From Clostridia bacterium (GTDB lineage Bacteria; Bacillota; Clostridia; Christensenellales; CAG-138), in the NCBI GenBank assembly GCA_017416425.1, contig JAFQCL010000008.1, positions 1 through 51,246 on the forward strand: a stretch of 51,246 bases of DNA, in the 5' to 3' direction. The notes beneath the pieces were generated by a model that was not told the DNA's origin, did no database searches, and saw nothing but the letters and a program-made list of their open reading frames with translations. Numbering within the stretch: position 1 is the stretch's first letter; each line of letters opens with the position of its first letter. Of this stretch, positions 9,808-18,440 are shown piece by piece. Both the position numbers and the translations under genes were made by a program.

Positions 9808-10500
9808 ATGGTAAAAAATTTGAATAAAGAAGTAAGAATGGCAGTGATCGAATATCTCAAGAAAAACGGCGTTATTTTTTTGGATGAAGCTAATACATAT
9901 TTAGATGAGTCGGTTAAGATAGGAGCGGGAACATTGATCTATCCGGGCGTATGCGTTGAAGGCAATACCGTTATAGGAGAAAGCTGCATAATACATATGG
10001 GCTGCATGATAAAGGATACTGAGATAGGAAATGATTGCGTGCTGAAATATGTATGGTCTGATGGCGCGAAAATAGGTGATGGAGTCACGGTCGGTCCCTT
10101 TGTAAATCTAAGACCCAATACTGTTATTGCAAATGGCTGCAAAGTTGGCGATTTTGTTGAGATAAAAAATTCAAATATCGGTGATCGAAGCAAAGTACCT
10201 CATCTAACATATGTTGGTGATGCTGATGTGGGCAAGGATGTAAATATTGGCTGTGGTACTGTATTTGTAAATTATGACGGTTACAAAAAGCAGAGAAGCA
10301 CTGTCGGTGATAAGGTATTTATAGGATGCAATACGAACATAGTAGCTCCTGTAAGGATAGATCAAAACGCATATACAGCTGCAGGCACTACTGTTACTGT
10401 TGATGTTGAAAGCAATGCGCTTGCTGTTGGGAGAGCAAAGCAGGTCAATATAAAGGACTGGGCAACACGCCATAGACAAAGAAATATCCCCCAAAAGTGA
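9808..10500 (+). CDS. Stand-alone GlmU-type left-handed beta-helix acetyltransferase
   Basis: A 230-aa protein corresponding to the C-terminal half of GlmU. Hexapeptide repeats (IGAGTLIYPG, VIGESCIIH) form the helix. The glucosamine-1-phosphate acetyltransferase signature is present: LRP, VEIK, HLTYVGDA, VNIGCGT, NYDG and KK, covering the catalytic Arg, Lys, His, Tyr, Asn and Lys seen in GlmU. The N-terminal uridylyltransferase domain is absent, and the 45 residues before the helix show no nucleotidyltransferase motif. The likely reaction is acetyl-CoA-dependent N-acetylation of glucosamine-1-phosphate or a similar amino-sugar phosphate. The start has a GGAGG RBS. Confidence 0.82.
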   Translation: MVKNLNKEVRMAVIEYLKKNGVIFLDEANTYLDESVKIGAGTLIYPGVCVEGNTVIGESCIIHMGCMIKDTEIGNDCVLKYVWSDGAKIGDGVTVGPFVNLRPNTVIANGCKVGDFVEIKNSNIGDRSKVPHLTYVGDADVGKDVNIGCGTVFVNYDGYKKQRSTVGDKVFIGCNTNIVAPVRIDQNAYTAAGTTVTVDVESNALAVGRAKQVNIKDWATRHRQRNIPQK

Positions 10501-10631
10501 AAAAATTAAGAATATAAGGTATAATTGGAAAAAGAGCTTGCAAAAATTTTGATAATAGACTATGCTCAAAGTGGCTAAAATTAAAGCAGTTTAGCTAAAT
10601 ACGCCTAAGGGCGACTTTATGGGAGATTATA

Positions 10632-11840
10632 ATGGCAAAGATTCAGATGCGCACACCTATAGTGGAGATGGACGGCGACGAAATGACCAGAATTATCTGG
10701 CAGATGATAAAGGATGAGTTGATCGCTCCATTTATCGATCTTAAGTCTGAGTACTATGATCTTGGTCTTGTAAATCGTGATGCAACGGATGACCAGGTTA
10801 CGGTTGATGCGGCAGAAGCAATTAAGAAGTATGGCGTTGGCGTAAAATGCGCAACTATTACCCCTAATGCGCAGCGCATGACAGAATACAACCTCAAGAG
10901 GATGTATAAGAGCCCCAACGGAACTATTCGTGCAATTTTAGATGGTACCGTATTCCGCACTCCTATAACGATGAGCTGCATTAAGCCTACGGTTCGTACT
11001 TGGGTAAAGCCGATTACGATAGCTCGTCACGCTTACGGTGATATCTATAAATGCGTAGAATATCGTGTGCCGACCCCCGGTAAAGCTGTTTTGACCTTTA
11101 CCGATAATGAGGGCAAGGAGCTTTATAATGAAGTAGTATTTGAGTACAAGACCCCCGGCGTACTTATGGGAATGCATAACAGGGATGATTCCATTGCAAG
11201 CTTTGCTCGCGCGTGCTTTGAGTATGCTATTTCTATAAAGCAGGATCTTTGGTTCTCAACCAAGGATACCATCTCAAAGAAATATGATCATACGTTTAAA
11301 GATATATTTGCAGAAATATTTGAGAATGAATACAAGGCAAAGTTTGATGAGCTTGGCATAACCTACTTCTATACCTTGATCGATGATGCTGTTGCCAGAG
11401 TAATTCGTTCTGAGGGCGGCTTTATTTGGGCTTGCAAGAATTATGATGGCGATGTAATGAGCGATATGGTAGCTACTGCATTTGGTTCTTTGGCAATGAT
11501 GACTAGCGTTTTGGTTTCCCCGGATGGAAATTATGAATATGAAGCAGCCCACGGTACTGTAACTCGCCATTACTACAAGCACCTTGAAGGTGAGGAGACT
11601 TCTACCAACTCTATGGCGACTATATTTGCATGGACCGGCGCTTTGAGAAAGCGCGGCGAAATGGATGGTATTGCTGAGCTTGTCGAGTATGCGGACAAGA
11701 TGGAGGCAGCTTCCATAAAGGCTATCATGGACGGCTACATGACGAAGGATCTCAAAGGACTTTGCGAGCTCGATGAGATACATGTTCTTAATACTGGCGA
11801 CTTCATTAAGAAGGTTCGTGAGTATTATGAAGCAATGTAA
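10632..11840 (+). CDS. icd: Isocitrate dehydrogenase, NADP-type
   Basis: A 402-aa enzyme of the homodimeric (eukaryote-like) IDH subfamily, distinct from the E. coli Icd type. It converts isocitrate to 2-oxoglutarate with NADP reduction. Diagnostic blocks are PIVEMDGDEMTRIIW, ATITPNAQRM, SPNGTIRAIL, GTVFRTPI and the coenzyme region AAHGTVTRHY. GTVTRHY is typical of NADP specificity in this subfamily. In anaerobes it usually serves glutamate synthesis. It starts about 130 bases after the acetyltransferase gene and is followed by a terminator, so it is probably monocistronic. Confidence 0.97.
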   Translation: MAKIQMRTPIVEMDGDEMTRIIWQMIKDELIAPFIDLKSEYYDLGLVNRDATDDQVTVDAAEAIKKYGVGVKCATITPNAQRMTEYNLKRMYKSPNGTIRAILDGTVFRTPITMSCIKPTVRTWVKPITIARHAYGDIYKCVEYRVPTPGKAVLTFTDNEGKELYNEVVFEYKTPGVLMGMHNRDDSIASFARACFEYAISIKQDLWFSTKDTISKKYDHTFKDIFAEIFENEYKAKFDELGITYFYTLIDDAVARVIRSEGGFIWACKNYDGDVMSDMVATAFGSLAMMTSVLVSPDGNYEYEAAHGTVTRHYYKHLEGEETSTNSMATIFAWTGALRKRGEMDGIAELVEYADKMEAASIKAIMDGYMTKDLKGLCELDEIHVLNTGDFIKKVREYYEAM

Positions 11841-11869
11841 TATTACAGTATAATTTAAACCTATATAAT

Positions 11870-11898
11870 GGCATCGTCAAAAAGGGGCGGTGCCTTTT
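11870..11898 (+). terminator. Terminator of icd
   Basis: A 7-bp stem (11870-11876 with 11888-11894, one G-U pair) is followed by TTTT. Confidence 0.8.
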
Positions 11899-12264
11899 CG
11901 TTAATATGAATAATGGGAAAAAATAGATAATAAAATTCAAGGCCAGTTCAATCACAAGATATCATATCCGAAAATGACTTTTCACCAATAATTGTAAAAA
12001 TTTTTGAAAAAGGAAAAGTATTTCTGAAAAAAATCCTATTATATGGCGAATAACTAGACTTGCATTTCTGCGTCATAAAAATGAGGAGGAGCAAAAAAAG
12101 ATATACAATAATATTTTAAGGTCTAAAATGAAGAAAAAACAAGTTATATATATAAAATCAAAAAAGTAGTATTCTATTGACAAACGTTTCGAGTAATAGT
12201 AACATTATATTAGTTGTAGAGGGATATTTATGTCACTGCAGCAGTTTATAGTAGGAGGTATAAA
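11899..12264. other. Intergenic region upstream of the protease cluster
   Basis: These 366 AT-rich bases hold no gene I can support. They contain the promoter at 12177-12205 and the RBS of the first protease gene (AGGAGGT). The long AT-rich tract before the promoter could bind regulators, but I see no clear palindrome or riboswitch. Confidence 0.5.
12177..12205 (+). promoter_or_regulatory. Promoter of the first dockerin-protease operon
   Basis: TTGACA (12177-12182) and TAACAT (12200-12205) are spaced by 17 bp. The -35 is perfect and the -10 matches 4 of 6. It would give a 5' UTR of about 50 bases. Confidence 0.6.
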
Positions 12265-14865
12265 ATGAAGCTATTTAAAAGGATTACGGCATTTGCAATT
12301 GCTATTATGATGTGTTTTAGCATGCTTTGCATTATTAGCGCGGAAGAAGCAGATGCTTCCAGAATGCAGGAAGACAATGTGGATAATGCGAAAAAGATAG
12401 AAAATCTACTTGATTTTTCTTCCAAGCTTAATGAGATGAAAGAAAAATATATGCCAAAAACTCTGGAAAGAAATTCGGATGATCCGTATTCTAATGCCAG
12501 AATAATAGTTAAAAGTGCAGAGCAGCTCGACTACACTGGGGCTCTTTCAGCTGTTAATGGTTATAATGATTGGCATGTTATTCAATATGCTACACCTGAG
12601 GAGGCTGAAAAAGCTTGTGCTTATTACTTAAAGCTAGACTCTGTTGAATATGCACATCCCGACCGTGTGCTTAACGTAGCTGCGGATCCTGGTTCTAATG
12701 AGTTCCTTTCATATGGTTATGATGAGGATCATTCTAATGCTTTTGATTATAATGAATGGTTGCTTGAAGTGTATGGTGGGCTAGAAAACATACCTGAATT
12801 AATAGTCGGTGTTATTGATACTGGTGTAGATTATTATCACCCAATGCTGGAAGATAGGGTTGTAGACGGATATAATTTCGTTGGAGATAATGATGATCCG
12901 TATGATGATCATTATCATGGCACTCATATGGCAGGTATAATAGTAGATGGTACGCTTTCTAATGTAAAGATAATGCCGCTTAAAGCCTGTACATCAAGCG
13001 GTTCATCTGATGAGATTTGGCTGGGTCTTGCGATGGAATATGCACATCTGAACGGATGCGGTATAGTGAATGTCAGCATATACGGAAGAGGAAAATCGGA
13101 TTATTTGGAAGAGATAACAAATGAGGGCACTGATAATGGAACAGTTTACTGTTTTTGTGCCGGAAACTCCGGAGCAGATGCGTCGGGTTATTTTCCTGCA
13201 AACATTCAGAGGGGCTTTACTGTAGCATCATGCAATATAAATGATGTTTTGGCAGAAACATCAAACTATGGTGACGCTGTTGATATTACGGCAAATGGTG
13301 TAGACATTTACAGTTCTGTGCCGGGTGGTTTATATGAAGAGCATAGCGGTACCTCTATGGCGACACCACATGCGGCAGCAGCTATAGCAATGGTTAAGAG
13401 CTTCAACCCCGAAATAGATGCTGAAACCGCTATGAATATAGTAATGAGATCTGCAGAAGATGTTCGCGATATACGTTATGGCGGAGGAATTCTTCGCATT
13501 AATAATATGCTACGATTTGATGCTGTTTTGAATGTGGATTATTTAAATCTACACTTCAATAGTGATGGGGCAAATTCCTGGCAGGTGACAGAGGACTATG
13601 CTTTTAGCGGAAACTCGGGTGCCAACAATACTACCTCAACGCTTATATCAAATATCGAGCTTAAGGGTTATCAGGAGCTTGTATTTAGCTATAACGTAAG
13701 TGGCGAGCAAAATGATATCTTTAAATTCTATGCGGATGATGAACTTGTATTTGAAGCTTCGGGTGAAAGCGGTTGGACTACTTACACATATCAACCAGCA
13801 AATACACGCGAGATAGAATTTAAATGGGTATATGAGAAGGATGGGTCTTTTTCAAGCGGTGACGATATGGTTAAGCTTCGTGAGATATACGTGCAGAATA
13901 CGATTAGCTCAACCATTAATACATATGGTATAGATCAACTTTTCGAGACGGATACTGCATATCCTTGGACTATCGATGGTGGTACGGTAAAGAGCGGTAA
14001 CACTGGTGTCAATAATTCAACATCGAGTCTTAGTACTACCGTAAGCATAATTGCTGGCATAGACATAACATTCCAATATAGAGTGAGCGGCGGTTCGGGC
14101 GATAAACTGACCTTTAGCATAAACGGTGAAACTGTGCTTGAGGAAGCTTCAACATCCGGATGGAGAGAGTATACATTTGAGACCGATGAAGCTGGAGTAT
14201 ATGAGCTGATTTGGACGTACACAAAGGATGCTTCAGGTGCAAGTGGAGATGATTGCGCTTGGATACGTAGGTTTGATATAGACCATACATTATCTTCAGC
14301 GTTGAATTGTCCAAATGGAACCTTGGAGTTTGTCTCTGCTGGTTCAACAGGTTGGTTTGTTGAAAATGGTTATGCTAAATCTCGGATAAGGGGCTTAAAT
14401 GATTTTTCATCAACTATTACTCTTAGGACATATATGGAAGAAGGTGACATGCTGTCATTTGAATATATGGTCGATTCAGAGCATAACTTTGATAATTTGT
14501 ACTTTATCGTAAATGATGTCATAAAACTAACAAGCAGCGGTGAAATACACTGGACGAACTACGTATTTACAGCTCCATCTTCAGGTGATTATGAATTTGA
14601 ATGGGTATATTATAAAGACTCTGACTATTCAGAGGGCGATGATTCGGCGTGTATTGATAATGTTGCTCTTATAAGCGGAAGCTTTACACTTGGTGACGTT
14701 AATGATGATCAGAATGTCAATGCGGTTGATGCGCTGCTTATATTACGCTATGCTCTTGATGGTTCATTTGAAGGTCAGTTTAACGTTTTAGCGGCCGACT
14801 TTGATGAGAACAGTCTTGTAAATGCAATAGACGCTTTGCTTGTATTAAGGCATGCCCTTAATTGA
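12265..14865 (+). CDS. Secreted subtilisin-like (S8) protease with dockerin, paralogue 1
   Basis: An 866-aa exported protease. It has a signal peptide (1-26), a propeptide of the I9/fervidolysin kind (about 40-135, ARIIVKSAEQLDYTGALSAV), then an S8 domain with the full triad Asp185 (VIDTG), His218 (HGTH) and Ser364 (SGTSMATPHA). Three tandem beta-sandwich repeats of about 130 aa follow (about 425-810), each with a closing E/FxWVYxKD..SxGDD motif. The last 60 residues are a type I dockerin: two Ca-binding loops (GDVNDDQNVNAVDALLILRY and ADFDENSLVNAIDALLVLRH). Dockerins dock onto cohesins on scaffoldins or the cell surface; no cohesin is in the window. It is the most divergent of the three paralogues and precedes paralogue 2 by 28 bases. 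Confidence 0.93.
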   Translation: MKLFKRITAFAIAIMMCFSMLCIISAEEADASRMQEDNVDNAKKIENLLDFSSKLNEMKEKYMPKTLERNSDDPYSNARIIVKSAEQLDYTGALSAVNGYNDWHVIQYATPEEAEKACAYYLKLDSVEYAHPDRVLNVAADPGSNEFLSYGYDEDHSNAFDYNEWLLEVYGGLENIPELIVGVIDTGVDYYHPMLEDRVVDGYNFVGDNDDPYDDHYHGTHMAGIIVDGTLSNVKIMPLKACTSSGSSDEIWLGLAMEYAHLNGCGIVNVSIYGRGKSDYLEEITNEGTDNGTVYCFCAGNSGADASGYFPANIQRGFTVASCNINDVLAETSNYGDAVDITANGVDIYSSVPGGLYEEHSGTSMATPHAAAAIAMVKSFNPEIDAETAMNIVMRSAEDVRDIRYGGGILRINNMLRFDAVLNVDYLNLHFNSDGANSWQVTEDYAFSGNSGANNTTSTLISNIELKGYQELVFSYNVSGEQNDIFKFYADDELVFEASGESGWTTYTYQPANTREIEFKWVYEKDGSFSSGDDMVKLREIYVQNTISSTINTYGIDQLFETDTAYPWTIDGGTVKSGNTGVNNSTSSLSTTVSIIAGIDITFQYRVSGGSGDKLTFSINGETVLEEASTSGWREYTFETDEAGVYELIWTYTKDASGASGDDCAWIRRFDIDHTLSSALNCPNGTLEFVSAGSTGWFVENGYAKSRIRGLNDFSSTITLRTYMEEGDMLSFEYMVDSEHNFDNLYFIVNDVIKLTSSGEIHWTNYVFTAPSSGDYEFEWVYYKDSDYSEGDDSACIDNVALISGSFTLGDVNDDQNVNAVDALLILRYALDGSFEGQFNVLAADFDENSLVNAIDALLVLRHALN

Positions 14866-14893
14866 TAAAATTAATTAAATTATAGGAGGAATT

Positions 14894-17506
14894 ATGAGAA
14901 AATTTAGGACAGTTTTAGCCGCTTTTGTTGCAGTCATGATGTGCATAAGCTGTCTTTGGGTCTCCGGCGCTGAGGTTTACGACATAGCGACAGAGAACAT
15001 GAAGGCGCGGGAAAATGAAAAGCGTATTGATGCTCTTTTGGAATTTTCAGCTGATATTGATGAAATGATCAGTAAATATATGCCTAAAGATATTGTGAGC
15101 GATATTAATGATCCTTTTACTTCAGCAAGAATAATCGTAAAGAGTTCCGAAAAGCTTGATTATGAAGGTTCTTTGGCTGCGGTAAGCGGATATAATGATA
15201 TGCACGTAATACAGTATGCTACTTCCGAAGAAGCAGAAAAAGCCTGCGAGAAATATGCAGCGCTTGATTATGTTAAGTATGCTGAACCTGATAGATTAAT
15301 GTCTATTACAGCGACCCCTGGTGACGATAGCTTTCTTTCATGGGGCTATGAGGAAGGTCATGTTGATGCCTTTAACTACAACGAATGGCTTCTTGATTAT
15401 GCCGATGGACTTTCGAATCTTCCGGAGATAACCGTAGCTGTTGTAGATACCGGCGCTGATATTGACCATCCATTTATAGAGGATAGACTTGTTCCGGGTT
15501 ACGACTTTGTAAATAATGATACTAACCCTGATGATGATCATGACCATGGCACCCATGTTTCCGGTACTATTATTGACGGTACTCTTCCTAATGTAAAGGT
15601 AATGCCTATTAAGGTTATGAATTCAAATGGAAGAGGATATGAAAGTGATATAGCCCTTGGAATGGAGTACGCATATCTTAATGGTTGTCCTGTTGTCAAT
15701 ATGAGTCTTGGTGGAGATGGTTACTCACAGGTCTATGCGGATGCTATAATTGAAGGATTTGAATATGGGACTCTTTTCTGTGTAGCATCAGGTAATGATG
15801 GAGATAACGTAGAAAATCATTGCCCCGGAAATGTTGAGCAGGCCTATACAGTTGCTGCGACAGATAGTGATTACACGATGGCACCCTTCTCTAATACTGG
15901 AAGCCTTGTTGATATATCTGCGCCAGGCGTATCTATATATAGCTCTGTAGTTGGCGGTGGCTATATGAGTGCTGATGGCACTTCTATGGCAACTCCTCAT
16001 GTTGCGGCGGCAGCGGCAATGGTGCTTAGCTATAATCCGATGTTCACTATTGATGAGGTAACTGAAGCGCTTGATGACAATGCTTTAGCAGTTGGTCTTG
16101 ATGGTGGTGGCTCAGGAATACTCTGTCTAAAGGATATGTTTAAGTATGACATAGTTCTTAATGTAGAGGATGGTAACATGCACTTTACCTCTGAGGGCGA
16201 CTATCTTTGGGGTATTGACGATGACTGCGCATACAGCACAAATGGCGGAGTACATTCATCTGTATCTACGCTTATTTCAAGAATGAACTTTGGTGCTTAT
16301 CAGACTATTACTTTTGAGTATAAGGTAAGCAGTGAATCAGAACATGACTTCCTTAGGTTCTATTCTAACGATGAACTTATATTTGAGACCTCTGGTGCAC
16401 AGGATTCCTTTGAGACTTATACCTACCAAGCTGGTCCCGCAGGCATTTATGAGCTTAGATGGGAATATGTCAAAGACTCAGGTGGCAATGCGTATGATGA
16501 TAAGGCTTATATTAAGTGTGTTGCGCTTTATGAAACTTTAAGTAGTGTTTTAAATGATGAAGAAAATCCTGAGAGTGTATTTATAGAAACAGAAGGCGAT
16601 TATCCGTGGATAATAGATGGAGATTCGCTTAAGAGCGGCAATACTGGAGTGAATAATTCTGAATCTGTACTTAGAGGTGAGGGCGCACTTCAAAACGGAG
16701 TAGATCTCGAATTCATGTATAAGGTAGATGGGGATTCGGGTGATAAGCTTACATTTAGCATCAACAATACCCTCTTGTTAGAATCAGATGCTACATCTGG
16801 TTGGCAGCAGTTTACATATACTATTCCTGCTTCGGGCATATATGATTTTGAGTGGGTATTTTCTAAGGATGGAGCCGGCGCTTCAGGTGAAGATGCTGCA
16901 TGGCTAAAGGATCTTAAGGTTCATGTAACACTTGATACCGTCCTAAATGTACTAGGTGGAAATCTTGACTTTATGACTAACGGTGATTATCCGTGGGTTA
17001 TATGTAATAATTATGCAATGTCGGGTAATAGTTCTGTATCTTACAGTAGCTCCTCTATTATGCTGTCAATAACCATGCAGGAGGGAGATATCCTTTCATT
17101 CCGTTACATGGTAAGCAGTGAGATGAGGTATGATAAATTGACGCTTCTCTTAAATGGCGAGAATATTTTTGAGGAATCCGGAAATGTTGACTGGACTACC
17201 TATACTTATACGGCAGAGAGTTCTGGTCTTTACGAATTCGAGTGGGTTTACACCAAGGATGGAAGTGTTAGCTCAGGTGCTGATGCAGCATTTTTGGATG
17301 ATGTTTGCTTGACAAGAGGAAGTTATTTGCCCGGTGATGCTGATAGCAATGGTGAAGTAACTGCATTAGATGCTCTTACCATACTCAGGTACGCAACTGG
17401 CGCTATTTCTCAAACCGAAATTGATTTGAGGGCAGCGGATTTCAACGGTGATGGTATTGTAAATGCGCTTGATGCGCTTGAAGTACTTAGATATACGTTG
17501 TCATAA
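14894..17506 (+). CDS. Secreted subtilisin-like (S8) protease with dockerin, paralogue 2
   Basis: An 870-aa protein with the same architecture as paralogue 1: signal peptide (1-26), a helical stretch and propeptide, S8 domain, three beta-sandwich repeats and a C-terminal dockerin (GDADSNGEVTALDALTILRY, ADFNGDGIVNALDALEVLRY). The triad falls at exactly the same residues: Asp185, His218 and Ser364 (DGTSMATPHV). It starts 28 bases after paralogue 1 with the RBS TAGGAGG and no promoter or terminator between, so the two form an operon. It is clearly closer to paralogue 3 (shared AEVYxxAxEyMKAR-type N-terminus and ISKYMPKD) than to paralogue 1. Substrates are unknown. Confidence 0.93.
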   Translation: MRKFRTVLAAFVAVMMCISCLWVSGAEVYDIATENMKARENEKRIDALLEFSADIDEMISKYMPKDIVSDINDPFTSARIIVKSSEKLDYEGSLAAVSGYNDMHVIQYATSEEAEKACEKYAALDYVKYAEPDRLMSITATPGDDSFLSWGYEEGHVDAFNYNEWLLDYADGLSNLPEITVAVVDTGADIDHPFIEDRLVPGYDFVNNDTNPDDDHDHGTHVSGTIIDGTLPNVKVMPIKVMNSNGRGYESDIALGMEYAYLNGCPVVNMSLGGDGYSQVYADAIIEGFEYGTLFCVASGNDGDNVENHCPGNVEQAYTVAATDSDYTMAPFSNTGSLVDISAPGVSIYSSVVGGGYMSADGTSMATPHVAAAAAMVLSYNPMFTIDEVTEALDDNALAVGLDGGGSGILCLKDMFKYDIVLNVEDGNMHFTSEGDYLWGIDDDCAYSTNGGVHSSVSTLISRMNFGAYQTITFEYKVSSESEHDFLRFYSNDELIFETSGAQDSFETYTYQAGPAGIYELRWEYVKDSGGNAYDDKAYIKCVALYETLSSVLNDEENPESVFIETEGDYPWIIDGDSLKSGNTGVNNSESVLRGEGALQNGVDLEFMYKVDGDSGDKLTFSINNTLLLESDATSGWQQFTYTIPASGIYDFEWVFSKDGAGASGEDAAWLKDLKVHVTLDTVLNVLGGNLDFMTNGDYPWVICNNYAMSGNSSVSYSSSSIMLSITMQEGDILSFRYMVSSEMRYDKLTLLLNGENIFEESGNVDWTTYTYTAESSGLYEFEWVYTKDGSVSSGADAAFLDDVCLTRGSYLPGDADSNGEVTALDALTILRYATGAISQTEIDLRAADFNGDGIVNALDALEVLRYTLS

Positions 17507-17518
17507 ATTTTAAAACGG

Positions 17519-17547
17519 AAAGGCAGAGCTTGTTCTCTGCCTTTTTT
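17519..17547 (+). terminator. Terminator of the first protease operon
   Basis: The stem AGGCAGAG/CTCTGCCT (17521-17528 with 17535-17542), extended by A-T pairs, is followed by a run of T. Confidence 0.9.
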
Positions 17548-17618
17548 ATTGCTGTAATGCTGGATATGTGATAATATTCTTAATATAAATTTTAATTCAG
17601 ATTTATTTTAGGAGTTTT

Positions 17619-18308
17619 ATGGATAAGGATGTAAATATCAGAGTCATTGCCAGAATACATAGTGATTTTACCACAAAATTTGGTATACCAAGACAAAGCG
17701 GCCTTGCGCCGTCTCAAATATCCACGATAATATTTGAAAAAGAATTTCGTGACGAAAATGTTTTACGTGGACTGGAAGACTATTCACATATTTGGCTCAT
17801 CTGGGGATTTTCAATGGTGCCGACAGGAAAATGGTCCCCAACGGTCAAGCCACCCCGCCTCGGAGGAAATAAACGTATGGGTGTATTCGCAACAAGATCG
17901 CCTTTTAGACCAAATCCAATAGGCCTCTCTTCAGTAAAGCTTATTAAAATTGAAAAAAGTGCAAAATATGGATTTATATTGCATGTGGGTGGGGCAGATC
18001 TGGCAGATAATACACCTATTTACGATATAAAACCATATTTGTCTTTTACTGATAGCCATCCTAATGCTATAAATGGCTTCGCTGATTCTGGACTCTCATA
18101 TGGACTTAAAGTTGTATTTGATCAAAAATTGCTTTCTATGATTCCTGAATATAAGAGAGCGGCACTTATAGAAGCTTTAGAGCAAGATCCTAGACCTGCA
18201 TATCAAGATGATCCCAATACGCCATATGGTTTCGAGTATGCAGGCTTTGATATTAGGTTTAAGGTCGATGGCAATATCCTTACGGTATTTAATGTAATAT
18301 ATTTATAA
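17619..18308 (+). CDS. trmO: tRNA (adenine-N6) methyltransferase TrmO / TsaA-like
   Basis: A 229-aa protein of the TrmO/YaeB/VirR-TsaA family, a small beta-barrel SAM enzyme that methylates N6 of threonylcarbamoyl-adenosine 37 in some tRNAs. Family blocks are IARIHSDFTTKFGIPRQSGL, LEDYSHIWLIWGF, RLGGNKRMGVFATRSPFRPNPIGLS (read in two parts), LADNTPIYDIKPYL and the C-terminal DPRPAYQDDP. The RBS is TAGGAG. It is a lone housekeeping gene inserted between dockerin-protease paralogues 2 and 3, after a terminator and before the promoter of paralogue 3. No clear terminator of its own is seen. Confidence 0.92.
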   Translation: MDKDVNIRVIARIHSDFTTKFGIPRQSGLAPSQISTIIFEKEFRDENVLRGLEDYSHIWLIWGFSMVPTGKWSPTVKPPRLGGNKRMGVFATRSPFRPNPIGLSSVKLIKIEKSAKYGFILHVGGADLADNTPIYDIKPYLSFTDSHPNAINGFADSGLSYGLKVVFDQKLLSMIPEYKRAALIEALEQDPRPAYQDDPNTPYGFEYAGFDIRFKVDGNILTVFNVIYL

Positions 18309-18354
18309 TGCAAGATGGATATAAGAAAGCAAGTCATAAGTTTTATCTTTTTTA

Positions 18355-18383
18355 TTGACGAGTACTTTCAGATGTAATATAAT
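18355..18383 (+). promoter_or_regulatory. Promoter of dockerin-protease paralogue 3
   Basis: TTGACG (18355-18360) and a perfect TATAAT (18378-18383) are separated by 17 bp. They lie about 58 bp upstream of the ATG, giving an independent, probably strong promoter. Confidence 0.8.
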
Positions 18384-18440
18384 CAAGTTAACCCTACAAT
18401 GCTACAAACAAATAGTATTGTAATTATTTGAGGAGGAAAA

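Noticed and set aside
11899..12176. Possible riboswitch upstream of the first protease
   Set aside because: The region is AT-rich without a stable conserved fold, and it lies upstream of the likely promoter.
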